A stretch of 10,943 nucleotides of DNA from Nitrospiraceae bacterium (GTDB taxonomy: Bacteria > Nitrospirota > Thermodesulfovibrionia > Thermodesulfovibrionales > UBA1546), in assembly GCA_003535475.1 (NCBI GenBank), contig DOHC01000257.1:1-10943 (forward strand), read 5' to 3'. The translations under genes and the position numbers were made by a program. Below, piece after piece: positions 1 to 8,137 of the stretch (positions are counted from its first letter, which is position 1; every line of letters starts with the position of its first letter). The notes under the pieces are model-generated. The model was not told where the DNA came from. It made no database searches and saw only the letters and a list, made by a program, of their open reading frames with translations.

Positions 1-36
1 CACAAGGTATCGAAAAATAAATTTTCTCGCAACATC
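1..36 (+). repeat. 36-bp interspersed repeat, copy 1 (left edge)
   Basis: The first 36 bases match 7806-7841 at 33 of 36 positions, in the same orientation. The core is an A/T-rich inverted repeat, CGAAAA...TTTTCTCG, imperfect here and perfect in the second copy (CGGAAAA / TTTTCCG). The copy may continue left of the window. Both copies lie in intergenic DNA just ahead of a plus-strand gene, as expected of a dispersed genomic repeat. Confidence 0.6.
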
Positions 37-41
37 TGCAC

Positions 42-47
42 TATAAT
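42..47 (+). promoter_or_regulatory. candidate -10 box of cdd
   Basis: TATAAT is a perfect -10 hexamer ending 11 bases before the cdd ATG. No good -35 box stands 16-18 bases upstream. A start site about 7 bases downstream would leave a leader of only about 5 bases, which fits the absence of any Shine-Dalgarno sequence before cdd. The region is A/T-rich, so chance is possible. Confidence 0.35.
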
Positions 48-58
48 AAAATAAATTT

Positions 59-451
59 ATGCTCCCTTCAGAAATTGAAAGATTAGTAGGGGAAGCAAAG
101 GCAGCAAGAAAAAAGGCTTTTGCGCCTTACTCCGGATTTACCGTTGGAGCTGCGTTGATAACTAACGGCGGTAAAATCTACCACGGCTGCAACATAGAAA
201 ACCCTTCATTGATGTTAAGCTTTTGCGCTGAAAGGGCTGCGCTTATAAATGCCCTGGTTGAAGGCGAGAAAAATTTTAAAGCCCTTGCAATTGTATCAGG
301 GGATAAAGATTATTGTTTTCCATGCGGGGCGTGCAGACAGATGCTTGCTGAATTCGCTCCTGACGTTGAGATTTATCTTGCGTCTGAAAGAGGAATTAAA
401 AAATTCTCTATTGCCGAACTCCTGCCGCATCAGTTCAAAAAAAAACTTTGA
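59..451 (+). CDS. cdd: cytidine deaminase
   Basis: Cytosolic pyrimidine-salvage enzyme that deaminates cytidine and deoxycytidine to uridine and deoxyuridine. The 130-residue length is normal for the homotetrameric class. Visible motifs are the substrate-binding CNIENPS (residues 44-50), the zinc ligand and catalytic glutamate in CAERAAL (Cys56, Glu58), and the zinc pair in PCGACRQ (Cys89, Cys92). The family-typical FAPYSGFTVGAAL stretch is at 21-33. The ATG at 59 is the only start that keeps the conserved N-terminus; no Shine-Dalgarno sequence precedes it, and TATAAT lies 11 bases upstream. The gene ends 16 bases before the stop of the convergent iron-sulfur membrane gene, with no clear terminator between them. 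Identification is secure from the motifs. Confidence 0.95.
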   Translation: MLPSEIERLVGEAKAARKKAFAPYSGFTVGAALITNGGKIYHGCNIENPSLMLSFCAERAALINALVEGEKNFKALAIVSGDKDYCFPCGACRQMLAEFAPDVEIYLASERGIKKFSIAELLPHQFKKKL

Positions 452-467
452 GGTAGATATAGTATTA

Positions 468-1484
468 TTACGGATGTTCAAGCATTGATGCCTGAGGGAT
501 TATTCGCTTGTATTCCTCATAAGTAATTGCCGAGTTCCATTTATCTGTCAGTTTTCCGACACCTATTGCACCGAAGAACAATCCTACAATTAATATTGCG
601 AAAACAAGCGGATTCAAAATCCTGCTTTTCGGCAATGCCATATCAAGCGCGCCTTTTGCAGGGCAATGGCTTACGCAGGTAAGACATCCTGTGCATTCAT
701 TAGATTTTATTCTTACCTTTTCCCCGACAGGCAAAGTTGCAGGACAGTTTTTTGTGCATCTCTCGCAGTGGATACATGCATCCTCATTCCTCGTTATCTT
801 AAGCGGACTGCAGAGGCTTATAAGTCCAAGAAGTGCGCCGTAAGGGCACAGATACCTGCACCAGAAATTCTTAAAGAACAGCGAGGCTATGAATAAGATC
901 AGCAGCGTAATAAATGTAACCAACGTCATCTTAGTGAAAAAATAAAGCATCTTAACGTCCGCAACCACGTAATAGTCTCCCTCAAGAAACTTGAATATCT
1001 CTGAAGGAGGCATTTTTACAACAATCACATATATAAAAAACATCATGAGGATATATTTGACAGATCGCAGAGGATAATCAATATACCTGTTGAGGATGAA
1101 ATTCTTGCCTGATATTTTTTTGCCGAGCTTCCATATTAAATCCGACAAAGCTCCTATAGGGCATATCCAGCCGCAGAAGCTCTTTTTCAGAAGCAGTGAC
1201 ATCACGACTGCCGCAATAAATATCACAAGCCCCGCAGGATGGATGCGGTCAAAGATCCCTGTTGTAATCCAGAGCTTGAATGACATCAAAGCGCCTATTG
1301 GAAGGAATCCTTCAACAGAAGGAGGCCTGCTGACAGGAGGGATTAAAGGCGCACCAACTTCATCAGATGAAAAATAGTCCACGAACAGGTAAAAATTATA
1401 TCCTGCATAGATGAGAAAGAAAAAAATGCTCCACTGGACTGCATATCTTAGATACCTCAGATAAGAGCGGTCAACATTTTCCAT
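468..1484 (-). CDS. NapH/CcoG-like membrane 4Fe-4S polyferredoxin
   Basis: A 338-residue inner-membrane electron-transfer protein of the NapH/NosR-C/CcoG-like group. Hydrophobic segments lie near residues 15-35, 84-99, 142-158, 186-205 and 292-312. Two membrane-edge cysteine motifs, CGWICP (104-109) and CRYLCP (209-214), are the signature of this group. Two classical 4Fe-4S ferredoxin clusters follow, with ligands Cys237/240/243/247 and Cys264/267/270/274. Such proteins usually pass electrons between the quinone pool and periplasmic or cytoplasmic redox partners; the partner here is unknown because no reductase or cytochrome gene is in the window. The start is the ATG at 1484, in a conserved-looking N-terminus (RSYLRYLRYAVQWS), but no Shine-Dalgarno sequence is visible. 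It could be the last gene of the minus-strand run or have its own promoter in the 153-bp gap. Confidence 0.85.
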   Translation of the reverse strand: MENVDRSYLRYLRYAVQWSIFFFLIYAGYNFYLFVDYFSSDEVGAPLIPPVSRPPSVEGFLPIGALMSFKLWITTGIFDRIHPAGLVIFIAAVVMSLLLKKSFCGWICPIGALSDLIWKLGKKISGKNFILNRYIDYPLRSVKYILMMFFIYVIVVKMPPSEIFKFLEGDYYVVADVKMLYFFTKMTLVTFITLLILFIASLFFKNFWCRYLCPYGALLGLISLCSPLKITRNEDACIHCERCTKNCPATLPVGEKVRIKSNECTGCLTCVSHCPAKGALDMALPKSRILNPLVFAILIVGLFFGAIGVGKLTDKWNSAITYEEYKRIIPQASMLEHP

Positions 1485-1677
1485 GAAACAATATTAACTG
1501 ATTTTTAGCAGAGAGGATATGATTTCAATCAGGATTGTCTTCAAACGGCGGCGGAGGAATATTCCGCTTCTCTCCTGCTCTTTAAAATAGTGGCTCCCCA
1601 AGGTTCATTTTTTTGTTCACTCCGTTAGAAAGCTTGGTCAGGGCTTCCTTTCTGACGGGGCGAACAGGCAAACTCTG

Positions 1678-2193
1678 TTACGACCGCTGTTTTTTTGAGT
1701 TATATAAGGCATGGTCTGCTGTCTTTACCAATCCTTCTCCTGTGTCTGAGTCCGCAGGAAAGGAGGCTAATCCGATGCTTACAGTCAGTGAGACAGCTTT
1801 CCCTTCTATATGAAAGATGTGACTTGCTACTAATGACCGCAGCCTCTCTGCCACATCCTCTGCCTGCTTCAATGGAGTTTCAATAAGAACAACAACAAAC
1901 TCTTCGCCTCCATATCTGGCAGCAATATCAACACTGCGAAAATTTTTCTTTAGGATGTCCCCGATGTCTTTGAGGGCTTTGTCTCCTGCTGGATGGCCGT
2001 AGGTGTCGTTGAATTGCTTAAAGTAGTCTGCATCTATCAGCATTAAAGAAAATTCTTTTGAATACCGCTTTGCCCTATTGACCTCAAGCCCAAGAAGGCG
2101 TTGAAACTCTTGGTGATTGTATAGCCCTGTAAGTCCGTCGCGGACGGCAAGCTCCTGAACCCTTTCGTAGAGTTGAGCCTTTTCAATGTGCAA
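1678..2193 (-). CDS. GGDEF-domain C-terminal half of interrupted protein
   Basis: A catalytic-looking diguanylate cyclase domain that makes cyclic di-GMP from two GTP. It shows DGLTGLYN, the metal/GTP-binding DADYFKQFNDTYGH with GD after it, and the active-site loop RYGGEEF. An RSVD (RxxD) inhibitory site lies exactly five residues before GGEEF, so product feedback would be expected. The only start after the amber codon is a TTG at 2193 (HIEKAQLYERV follows), and no Shine-Dalgarno sequence supports it. Most likely this is the 3' half of one GAF-GGDEF gene. Its end at 1678 is also abnormal: a one-base slip in an A run replaces the usual GRNRV-type tail. Confidence 0.6.
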   Translation of the reverse strand: MHIEKAQLYERVQELAVRDGLTGLYNHQEFQRLLGLEVNRAKRYSKEFSLMLIDADYFKQFNDTYGHPAGDKALKDIGDILKKNFRSVDIAARYGGEEFVVVLIETPLKQAEDVAERLRSLVASHIFHIEGKAVSLTVSIGLASFPADSDTGEGLVKTADHALYNSKKQRS

Positions 2194-2238
2194 CCCTATA
2201 TAGTTCCCGATAGAGGTAAAGATGACGATATCCGACGG

Positions 2239-2883
2239 CTAGGGCTGATAGCCGGGGGGTGAGAAATGTAAAAAGATAACGCCAAAAACTTTATCCCCTG
2301 ATTTCAGCGGGATATTAATATGAGCATGGTCTTCCTTTGGTGGAAACGAGGGTTTTCTTGTATGTCCGGGGTCAGCGAGGCAGTAGGGGGCAGCATTGAC
2401 CTGTCCGGACTGTGCTGCCAGGCCACAGATGCAGTCGCCTAATGCCACATTTCCCTGACACCCCAGGGCTTTGAGTGAGATTCCATAGGAGGAGGCTAAA
2501 AAAAGTTCGCAGGTTTCCTCATTAAGCAGAAATACACCTCCAGTTATCTTTACCTTTCTGCCCTCTGTTTCTTCTAATGTCTCCAGTGATTCTATGACAG
2601 CTTTGAGAGTAGGCGCGAGAATATCACTCAGGCTGAGATACCTGCTTGCTGTTGCAATAATTTCATTAAGCGCCTTCAGCACCCTTATCTCAAAACCCTT
2701 TGCCTGTATATCCTCTAACTTTTTTGTCAGTTCTTTATAGAGTTTTTCCTTCTCTTTCAACTCGGCCTTTAAGACTTTCTCTTTAATAGTTGCCAGCTCT
2801 TTAGCTTCCTGCAGTTGTAATTTTAGGGAATTAATCTCTCTTCCCTTTCTCAGCAAGATGTTGTCTTTTTCTGGATCTCTCAT
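2239..2883 (-). CDS. GAF-domain N-terminal half of interrupted GGDEF protein
   Basis: This 214-residue product begins with a strongly charged coiled coil (about residues 10-62, rich in Lys/Glu/Leu) and continues into a GAF-type ligand-sensing domain (about 65-214). The GAF signature is visible in GDCICGLAAQSG and in the strand INIPLKSGDKVFGVIFLHF. It stops at a TAG immediately after GYQP, before the last helix of the GAF domain. If translated alone it would be an incomplete sensor without an output domain. The ATG at 2883 is 18 bases downstream of the V4R gene stop, so co-transcription is likely, though no Shine-Dalgarno sequence is evident. The domain assignment is firm; the independent function of this fragment is doubtful. 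Confidence 0.6.
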   Translation of the reverse strand: MRDPEKDNILLRKGREINSLKLQLQEAKELATIKEKVLKAELKEKEKLYKELTKKLEDIQAKGFEIRVLKALNEIIATASRYLSLSDILAPTLKAVIESLETLEETEGRKVKITGGVFLLNEETCELFLASSYGISLKALGCQGNVALGDCICGLAAQSGQVNAAPYCLADPGHTRKPSFPPKEDHAHINIPLKSGDKVFGVIFLHFSPPGYQP

Positions 2884-2901
2884 GGGTTACTGACTGTCTC
2901 A

Positions 2902-3357
2902 TTAGTATAAAAGAACATCGAATTCGCAATACTCAAAGCCGGCAGCATGGCTTTTGGTCTGAACAGCCTTTGTGGGCCTTTTAAGTATCTTTTCCAGAGC
3001 CCCCGCAAGAATCCCCCCTTCAAAATGGCAAACCATCTCGCCAATGTTGGGCAGGCCGGCACAGGTCACACATTCATCTACTCTTATAACAATTTTTTCG
3101 CCAGATAATTTTAGAATTCTGGGGATGCCAATTTTCATGTCCTCTATAAACTTGGCAAAGTCCTCGACTGTGCTTACATCAAGGCTGCTGCCGATTTCTT
3201 TTCCAACCAGATAGAGAGTAGGCCCCGAGCTTTCCCCGAGGATTTTCTGCATTCCGATTAACCTAAGCAGACGGAATACAGGCACCGGAACTTCACCTCC
3301 AAGGGTCGGCCTTTTTTGTTTGATGATATCTTCAAGTCTTAGTGTTTCAACACCCAT
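2902..3357 (-). CDS. V4R-domain (4-vinyl reductase family) sensor-like protein
   Basis: A 151-residue stand-alone V4R domain. The family core is plain: DECVTCAGLPNIGEMVCHFEGG (residues 95-115), then GALEKILKRP and the C-terminal GFEYCEFD (140-147). The cysteines Cys96, Cys99, Cys110 and Cys144 are kept, but the usual Cys after the ETK-like motif is Ser135 (QTKS). V4R domains are known as small-molecule binding modules, in aromatic-sensing activators such as XylR/DmpR and in BchJ-type proteins. A stand-alone copy placed 18 bases before a GAF-GGDEF gene suggests a ligand or redox sensor feeding cyclic di-GMP signalling, which is inference. The ATG at 3357 is fixed by an ideal Shine-Dalgarno AAGGAGGT five bases upstream (3363-3370). 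Confidence 0.85.
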   Translation of the reverse strand: MGVETLRLEDIIKQKRPTLGGEVPVPVFRLLRLIGMQKILGESSGPTLYLVGKEIGSSLDVSTVEDFAKFIEDMKIGIPRILKLSGEKIVIRVDECVTCAGLPNIGEMVCHFEGGILAGALEKILKRPTKAVQTKSHAAGFEYCEFDVLLY

Positions 3358-3362
3358 CTTAT

Positions 3363-3393
3363 ACCTCCTTATTCTGGCAGGGCAACCCTTGCC
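3363..3393 (-). promoter_or_regulatory. leader hairpin plus strong Shine-Dalgarno before V4R gene
   Basis: Read on the minus strand, GGCAAGGGTTGCCCTGCC (3376-3393) folds as GGCA/TGCC plus GGG/CCC with a TTG loop. An alternative fold, GGCAA(GGG)TTGCC, excludes the first. Eight bases after its 11-base core AGGGTTGCCCT comes the perfect Shine-Dalgarno AAGGAGGT. The same 11-mer precedes the strong Shine-Dalgarno of the 41-aa gene (9366-9376) at nearly the same spacing. A translational or mRNA-stability element is possible but unproven. Confidence 0.35.
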
Positions 3394-3418
3394 TTATATT
3401 TAAACTCTAACGGCCATT

Positions 3419-3943
3419 TTAGCGCATTTTATCAATCTGCTTTTTAATAATCGTAATGCTTTCATTCACAGATAACCTGTCTGTTTCTATTGTCAATTCC
3501 GGTTTTTTCGGTTCTTCGTATGGCACAGTCATGCCCGGCACCGGCCAGCCCTTTGCACCTTTTTTGTAAATACCCCGCGGCGCCTTATGAGTATAAGCCC
3601 TTTTCCGCTCTCTTTTCATAGCGACCTCCAGCGGGCATTTCAGATATATCTCTGCATATTTCGGGATTAACCTTCTTGCAAGGGTTCTCCACCGCCTCAG
3701 GTTTCCTGTCGCATCTATAATCACATTATGCCCCTGCCCTGTCATTATCTTTGCGAGATATACGAGTGAACGGTAAACGATGTCCCTCTCAAAATCTGAA
3801 TAAGCAGGCACTGGGGTTACCACCTTTCTGAACGCATCCATCCTTAATATGATAAATGGCGGGTAGCTTTTTTTAATTGCATCAGCGAGTGTGCTCTTCC
3901 CGCTTCCCGGAAGCCCTGTTATCCACAATGCTAAGCCCTTCAT
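3419..3943 (-). CDS. APS-kinase-like P-loop kinase (CysC family, divergent)
   Basis: This 174-residue cytoplasmic P-loop kinase resembles adenylylsulfate kinase. Its Walker A is GLPGSGKST (residues 10-18), and its C-terminal part keeps the APS-kinase pattern GIYKK...GW...VPYEEPKKPELTIET (124-154). It differs from true CysC where the substrate is held: RMDAFRK (35-40) stands in place of the DGDNxR motif, and DATGNLRRWR (77-86) in place of ISPxRxxR. It may therefore phosphorylate APS to PAPS or act on another small molecule or modified sugar. No sulfate-assimilation gene (CysD/N/H) is adjacent. The ATG at 3943 puts the P-loop at the expected distance, but no Shine-Dalgarno sequence is seen. It heads the minus-strand run, 61 bases before the V4R gene. 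Confidence 0.75.
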   Translation of the reverse strand: MKGLALWITGLPGSGKSTLADAIKKSYPPFIILRMDAFRKVVTPVPAYSDFERDIVYRSLVYLAKIMTGQGHNVIIDATGNLRRWRTLARRLIPKYAEIYLKCPLEVAMKRERKRAYTHKAPRGIYKKGAKGWPVPGMTVPYEEPKKPELTIETDRLSVNESITIIKKQIDKMR

Positions 3944-4027
3944 GTAATAAGTTTAATACCAAAGGAGAAATATGGCAATTCAATAATGCTGTGTGGTATC
4001 ATATCTTATCTTTTTTAGACCGTTTCT

Positions 4028-4042
4028 CACGAAAAATTCGTG
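4028..4042. promoter_or_regulatory. 15-bp palindrome between divergent genes
   Basis: CACGAA-AAA-TTCGTG is a perfect 6-bp inverted repeat with a 3-base centre. It lies in the divergent intergenic region between the APS-kinase-like gene and the DUF1015 operon, just left of the larger palindromic repeat. It could be an operator or a small hairpin in either leader. There is no further evidence. Confidence 0.3.
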
Positions 4043-4050
4043 CAATAAAA

Positions 4051-4125
4051 TGTCATTGCGAGTACCGAGCAACTCGGGACGAAGCAATTTTGAATACGAG
4101 ATTCCTCGCTTTGCTCGGAATGACA
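4051..4125. repeat. MITE-like palindromic repeat with TGTCATTSCGAG ends
   Basis: A 75-bp element begins TGTCATTGCGAG (4051-4062) and ends with the inverse of TGTCATTCCGAG (4114-4125), so 11 of 12 terminal bases are inverted matches. The interior holds GAAGCAAT and GAGATTCCTCGCTTTGCTCGG segments of the type seen in dispersed palindromic repeats of many Nitrospirota, Deltaproteobacteria and related genomes. It has no coding capacity. It occupies the leader of the DUF1015-gap-pgk operon, 14 bases before the first ATG. Confidence 0.7.
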
Positions 4126-4139
4126 AACAGGGATAGAAC

Positions 4140-6433
<2,294 letters not shown>

Positions 6434-6439
6434 TCTGAA

Positions 6440-7675
6440 ATGGCAAAAAAAAGCAATAATCCTGCCCCGATTAAAGATGTTCTGAACAAACTTACGATTG
6501 AAGAGCTGGACATTAAAGGCAAGAGGGTTTTTATAAGGGCGGACTTTAATGTGCCGCTGGATGACAACCTTACAATCACCGATGACGGCAGGATTCGTTC
6601 CACTCTGCCGACAATAGATTATGCGATAGACGAAGGAGCAAAGGTTATACTTAGCTCCCATCTTGGAAGGCCCAAAGGAAAGGTTGATCCCAGATTTACT
6701 CTCGCGCCGGTTGCAAAGAGGCTGCAGAGGCTTCTTGGCAAGGAGGTTATCTTTGCGCCTGATTGCATAGGACCGCAGGTAGGAAGCATTGTTTCAAAGA
6801 TGAAAGAAGGCGATGTCCTTCTTCTGGAGAATCTCAGGTTCCATCCCGGAGAAGAAAGAAACGATGAAGAATTTGCCAAGGCGCTTGCGAGTCTTGCCGA
6901 CTATTATGTGAACGATGCATTTGGAGCAGCGCACAGGGTGCACGCATCAGTGGTCGGCATCACAAAGTTTCTGCCATCAGCGGCAGGCTTTCTGATGAGA
7001 AAGGAAATAGAATACCTTAAGGGAACCGTGCATAATCCTGTAAGGCCGTTTGTCGCCATACTCGGAGGCGCAAAGGTTTCAGGCAAGATAGGCGTTCTTG
7101 AAAATCTTGTTGATAAGGTTGACAAGGTCATAGTTGGCGGCGGAATGGCGTACACTTTTATTAAGGCAATGGGATACGAAGTCGGAGATTCGCTTGTGGA
7201 AACAGAGATGCTTGAATTTGCTGAGATGATAAGAAAAAAACTGGTAAAAAATAATGTGAAGTTTTATCTTCCTGTTGACAGTGTGATAGCACAGAGCATG
7301 GAAGCAGGAGCCGAGACAAAACTGGTTACTACGCAGGAAATTCCAAAAGGCTGGAGAGCACTTGATATAGGGCCGGCGTCTGTCAAGCTTTTCTCGGAGG
7401 CGTTGCAGGACGCAAAGACAATAATATGGAACGGCCCTATGGGTGTTTTTGAAATGGATGCGTTTTCAAGGGGAACTTTCGGCATTGCCCATTCAGTGGC
7501 TGATGCATACGCTCTCACAATAGTAGGCGGAGGAGACACCGACCTTGCAGTGCACAGGGCAGGCGTATCAGATGCGATATCTTTTATATCAACAGGAGGC
7601 GGGGCATCGCTTCAGTTACTTGAGGGAAATGAACTGCCGGGCATCGCAGCATTGACGGACAGAAAAGAGGAATAG
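6440..7675 (+). CDS. pgk: phosphoglycerate kinase
   Basis: A 411-residue cytosolic enzyme that transfers phosphate between 1,3-bisphosphoglycerate and ADP. Visible motifs are RADFNVPLD (residues 33-41), SSHLGRPKG (72-80), [63 protein letters not shown], the nucleotide-binding WNGPMGVFE, and [34 protein letters not shown] near the C-terminus. It is slightly longer than the usual 390-400 residues because about 14 residues ([14 protein letters not shown]) precede the normal start region NKLTIEELD; no other start codon is available. AGAGGAG at 6423-6429 is the ribosome site, overlapping the end of gap. No terminator is visible after its TAG; tRNA-Val follows 192 bases on. Confidence 0.97.
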   Translation: MAKKSNNPAPIKDVLNKLTIEELDIKGKRVFIRADFNVPLDDNLTITDDGRIRSTLPTIDYAIDEGAKVILSSHLGRPKGKVDPRFTLAPVAKRLQRLLGKEVIFAPDCIGPQVGSIVSKMKEGDVLLLENLRFHPGEERNDEEFAKALASLADYYVNDAFGAAHRVHASVVGITKFLPSAAGFLMRKEIEYLKGTVHNPVRPFVAILGGAKVSGKIGVLENLVDKVDKVIVGGGMAYTFIKAMGYEVGDSLVETEMLEFAEMIRKKLVKNNVKFYLPVDSVIAQSMEAGAETKLVTTQEIPKGWRALDIGPASVKLFSEALQDAKTIIWNGPMGVFEMDAFSRGTFGIAHSVADAYALTIVGGGDTDLAVHRAGVSDAISFISTGGGASLQLLEGNELPGIAALTDRKEE

Positions 7676-7805
7676 ATGTTATTGTTTTTGAGATTGCTCC
7701 AAAATTTCTTTAACCCGATGAAAATTTAAGATGCTTGATTCAGGATTCATGATATATCACAAAAGTTTTCTGTTATGCATTGTGCTTCGTGTATCTTGCA
7801 TCACG

Positions 7806-7841
7806 CACAAGGTATCGGAAAATAAATTTTTCCGCAACATC
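7806..7841 (+). repeat. 36-bp interspersed repeat, copy 2
   Basis: Matches bases 1-36 with three differences. The centre CGGAAAA-TAAAT-TTTTCCG is a perfect 7-bp inverted repeat. It ends 26 bases before tRNA-Val. The preceding 60 bases (TGCATTGTGCTTCGTGTATCTTGCATCACG) hold further loosely repeated TGCAT and CGTG/CACG words, so the full repeat unit may be longer than the matched 36 bases. The rest of the gap between pgk and the tRNA (7676-7805) holds no gene. Confidence 0.65.
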
Positions 7842-7867
7842 AAAAACAATATTTTTAAAAAGGCAGA

Positions 7868-7942
7868 GGGCGATTAGCTCAGTGGTAGAGCGCTTCCTTC
7901 ACACGGAAGAGGCCGCTGGTTCGATACCAGCATCGCCTACCA
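7868..7942 (+). tRNA. tRNA-Val (anticodon CAC)
   Basis: A complete 75-base cloverleaf. The acceptor stem GGGCGAT/ATCGCCT has one G-T pair at the end, followed by discriminator A and an encoded CCA. The D arm is GCTC-AGTGGTA-GAGC, the anticodon arm CTTCC-TTCACAC-GGAAG with anticodon CAC at 7900-7902 (reads GUG), the variable loop AGGCC, and the T arm GCTGG-TTCGATA-CCAGC. It marks the boundary between conserved genes and the recombinase-bearing segment; tRNA 3' ends are common integration sites. Confidence 0.97.
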
Positions 7943-8038
7943 AATTTCATTAGTTTTCAATATCTTACCGAAGCAAGTAAAATCAAGGGTTTGCGAGCAA
8001 CTGATACGTTTTGCTATTTTAATTCAATATGTTATAAA

Positions 8039-8060
8039 ACCGTCACTGTACCGTCACTGC
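8039..8060 (+). repeat. 11-bp tandem direct repeat downstream of tRNA-Val
   Basis: ACCGTCACTGT is followed directly by ACCGTCACTGC, 10 of 11 identical. The pair starts 97 bases after the tRNA end. The GTCACT core resembles the arm-type sites bound by lambda-type tyrosine integrases, which also occur as adjacent direct repeats. No tyrosine integrase gene is in the window, so this reading is inference. Confidence 0.5.
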
Positions 8061-8065
8061 AAAGC

Positions 8066-8107
8066 AAAAAAAGAAACCCCTACCGCCGGAGCGAAGCGAT
8101 AGGGGTT
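8066..8107 (-). terminator. rho-independent terminator of the recombinase cassette
   Basis: On the minus strand AACCCCTATCGC pairs with GCGGTAGGGGTT (12 bp, one G-T pair) around a 9-base loop, and is followed by TCTTTTTTTG. It lies 26 bases after the stop of the 91-aa gene and would end transcripts of the three minus-strand genes. The plus strand lacks a T run after the hairpin. Confidence 0.85.
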
Positions 8108-8114
8108 GATAGTG

Positions 8115-8137
8115 GTAACAGACTATTGCCTGTTTAC
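8115..8137. repeat. inverted repeat overlapping the 91-aa gene stop
   Basis: GTAACAG and CTGTTTAC form arms (one bulged base) around eight bases. The right arm contains the TAA stop of the 91-aa gene (8134-8136). A similar CGTAACAG/CTGTTACG pair overlaps the stop of the 359-aa gene at 10907-10934. It may be a recombination site, a folded 3' end, or chance. Confidence 0.35.

Larger units (their letters stand above)
1638..2883 (-). pseudogene. GAF-GGDEF diguanylate cyclase gene, interrupted by amber stop and frameshift
   Basis: Two minus-strand reading frames, 2883-2239 and 2193-1678, are in the same phase and separated by a single TAG (2239-2241). Reading through it gives a continuous 401-codon protein: coiled coil, GAF, then GGDEF. 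The 15 codons between the TAG and the usable TTG start (PSDIVIFTSIGNYIG) are the normal end of a GAF domain and linker. Near the 3' end the frame runs off at SKKQRS, whereas adding one A to the run of seven A (plus-strand T run 1690-1696) restores a family-typical SGRNRV ending and a stop at 1638. There are thus two lesions in one gene. Either it is decaying or there are sequence errors, the homopolymer being the more suspect. TAG is a true stop in gap and pgk nearby, so general amber recoding is unlikely. Confidence 0.75.

Noticed and set aside
1090..1377. Plus-strand open frames opposite the iron-sulfur membrane gene
   Set aside because: They are antisense shadows of a well-supported gene with complete cysteine motifs.
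2239..2241. Genome-wide TAG recoding (e.g. pyrrolysine or phage-type amber suppression) to explain the split cyclase
   Set aside because: gap, pgk, the recombinase and the 41-aa gene all end in TAG at the position expected for their families, so TAG is a normal stop here.
7918..7942. Second copy of the tRNA-Val 3' end marking an att site inside the window
   Set aside because: No repeat of the T-arm/acceptor sequence was found in 7943-10943; if it exists it is outside the window.
8039..8060. CRISPR repeat or array
   Set aside because: Only two 11-bp units with no spacers, and no cas gene in the window.
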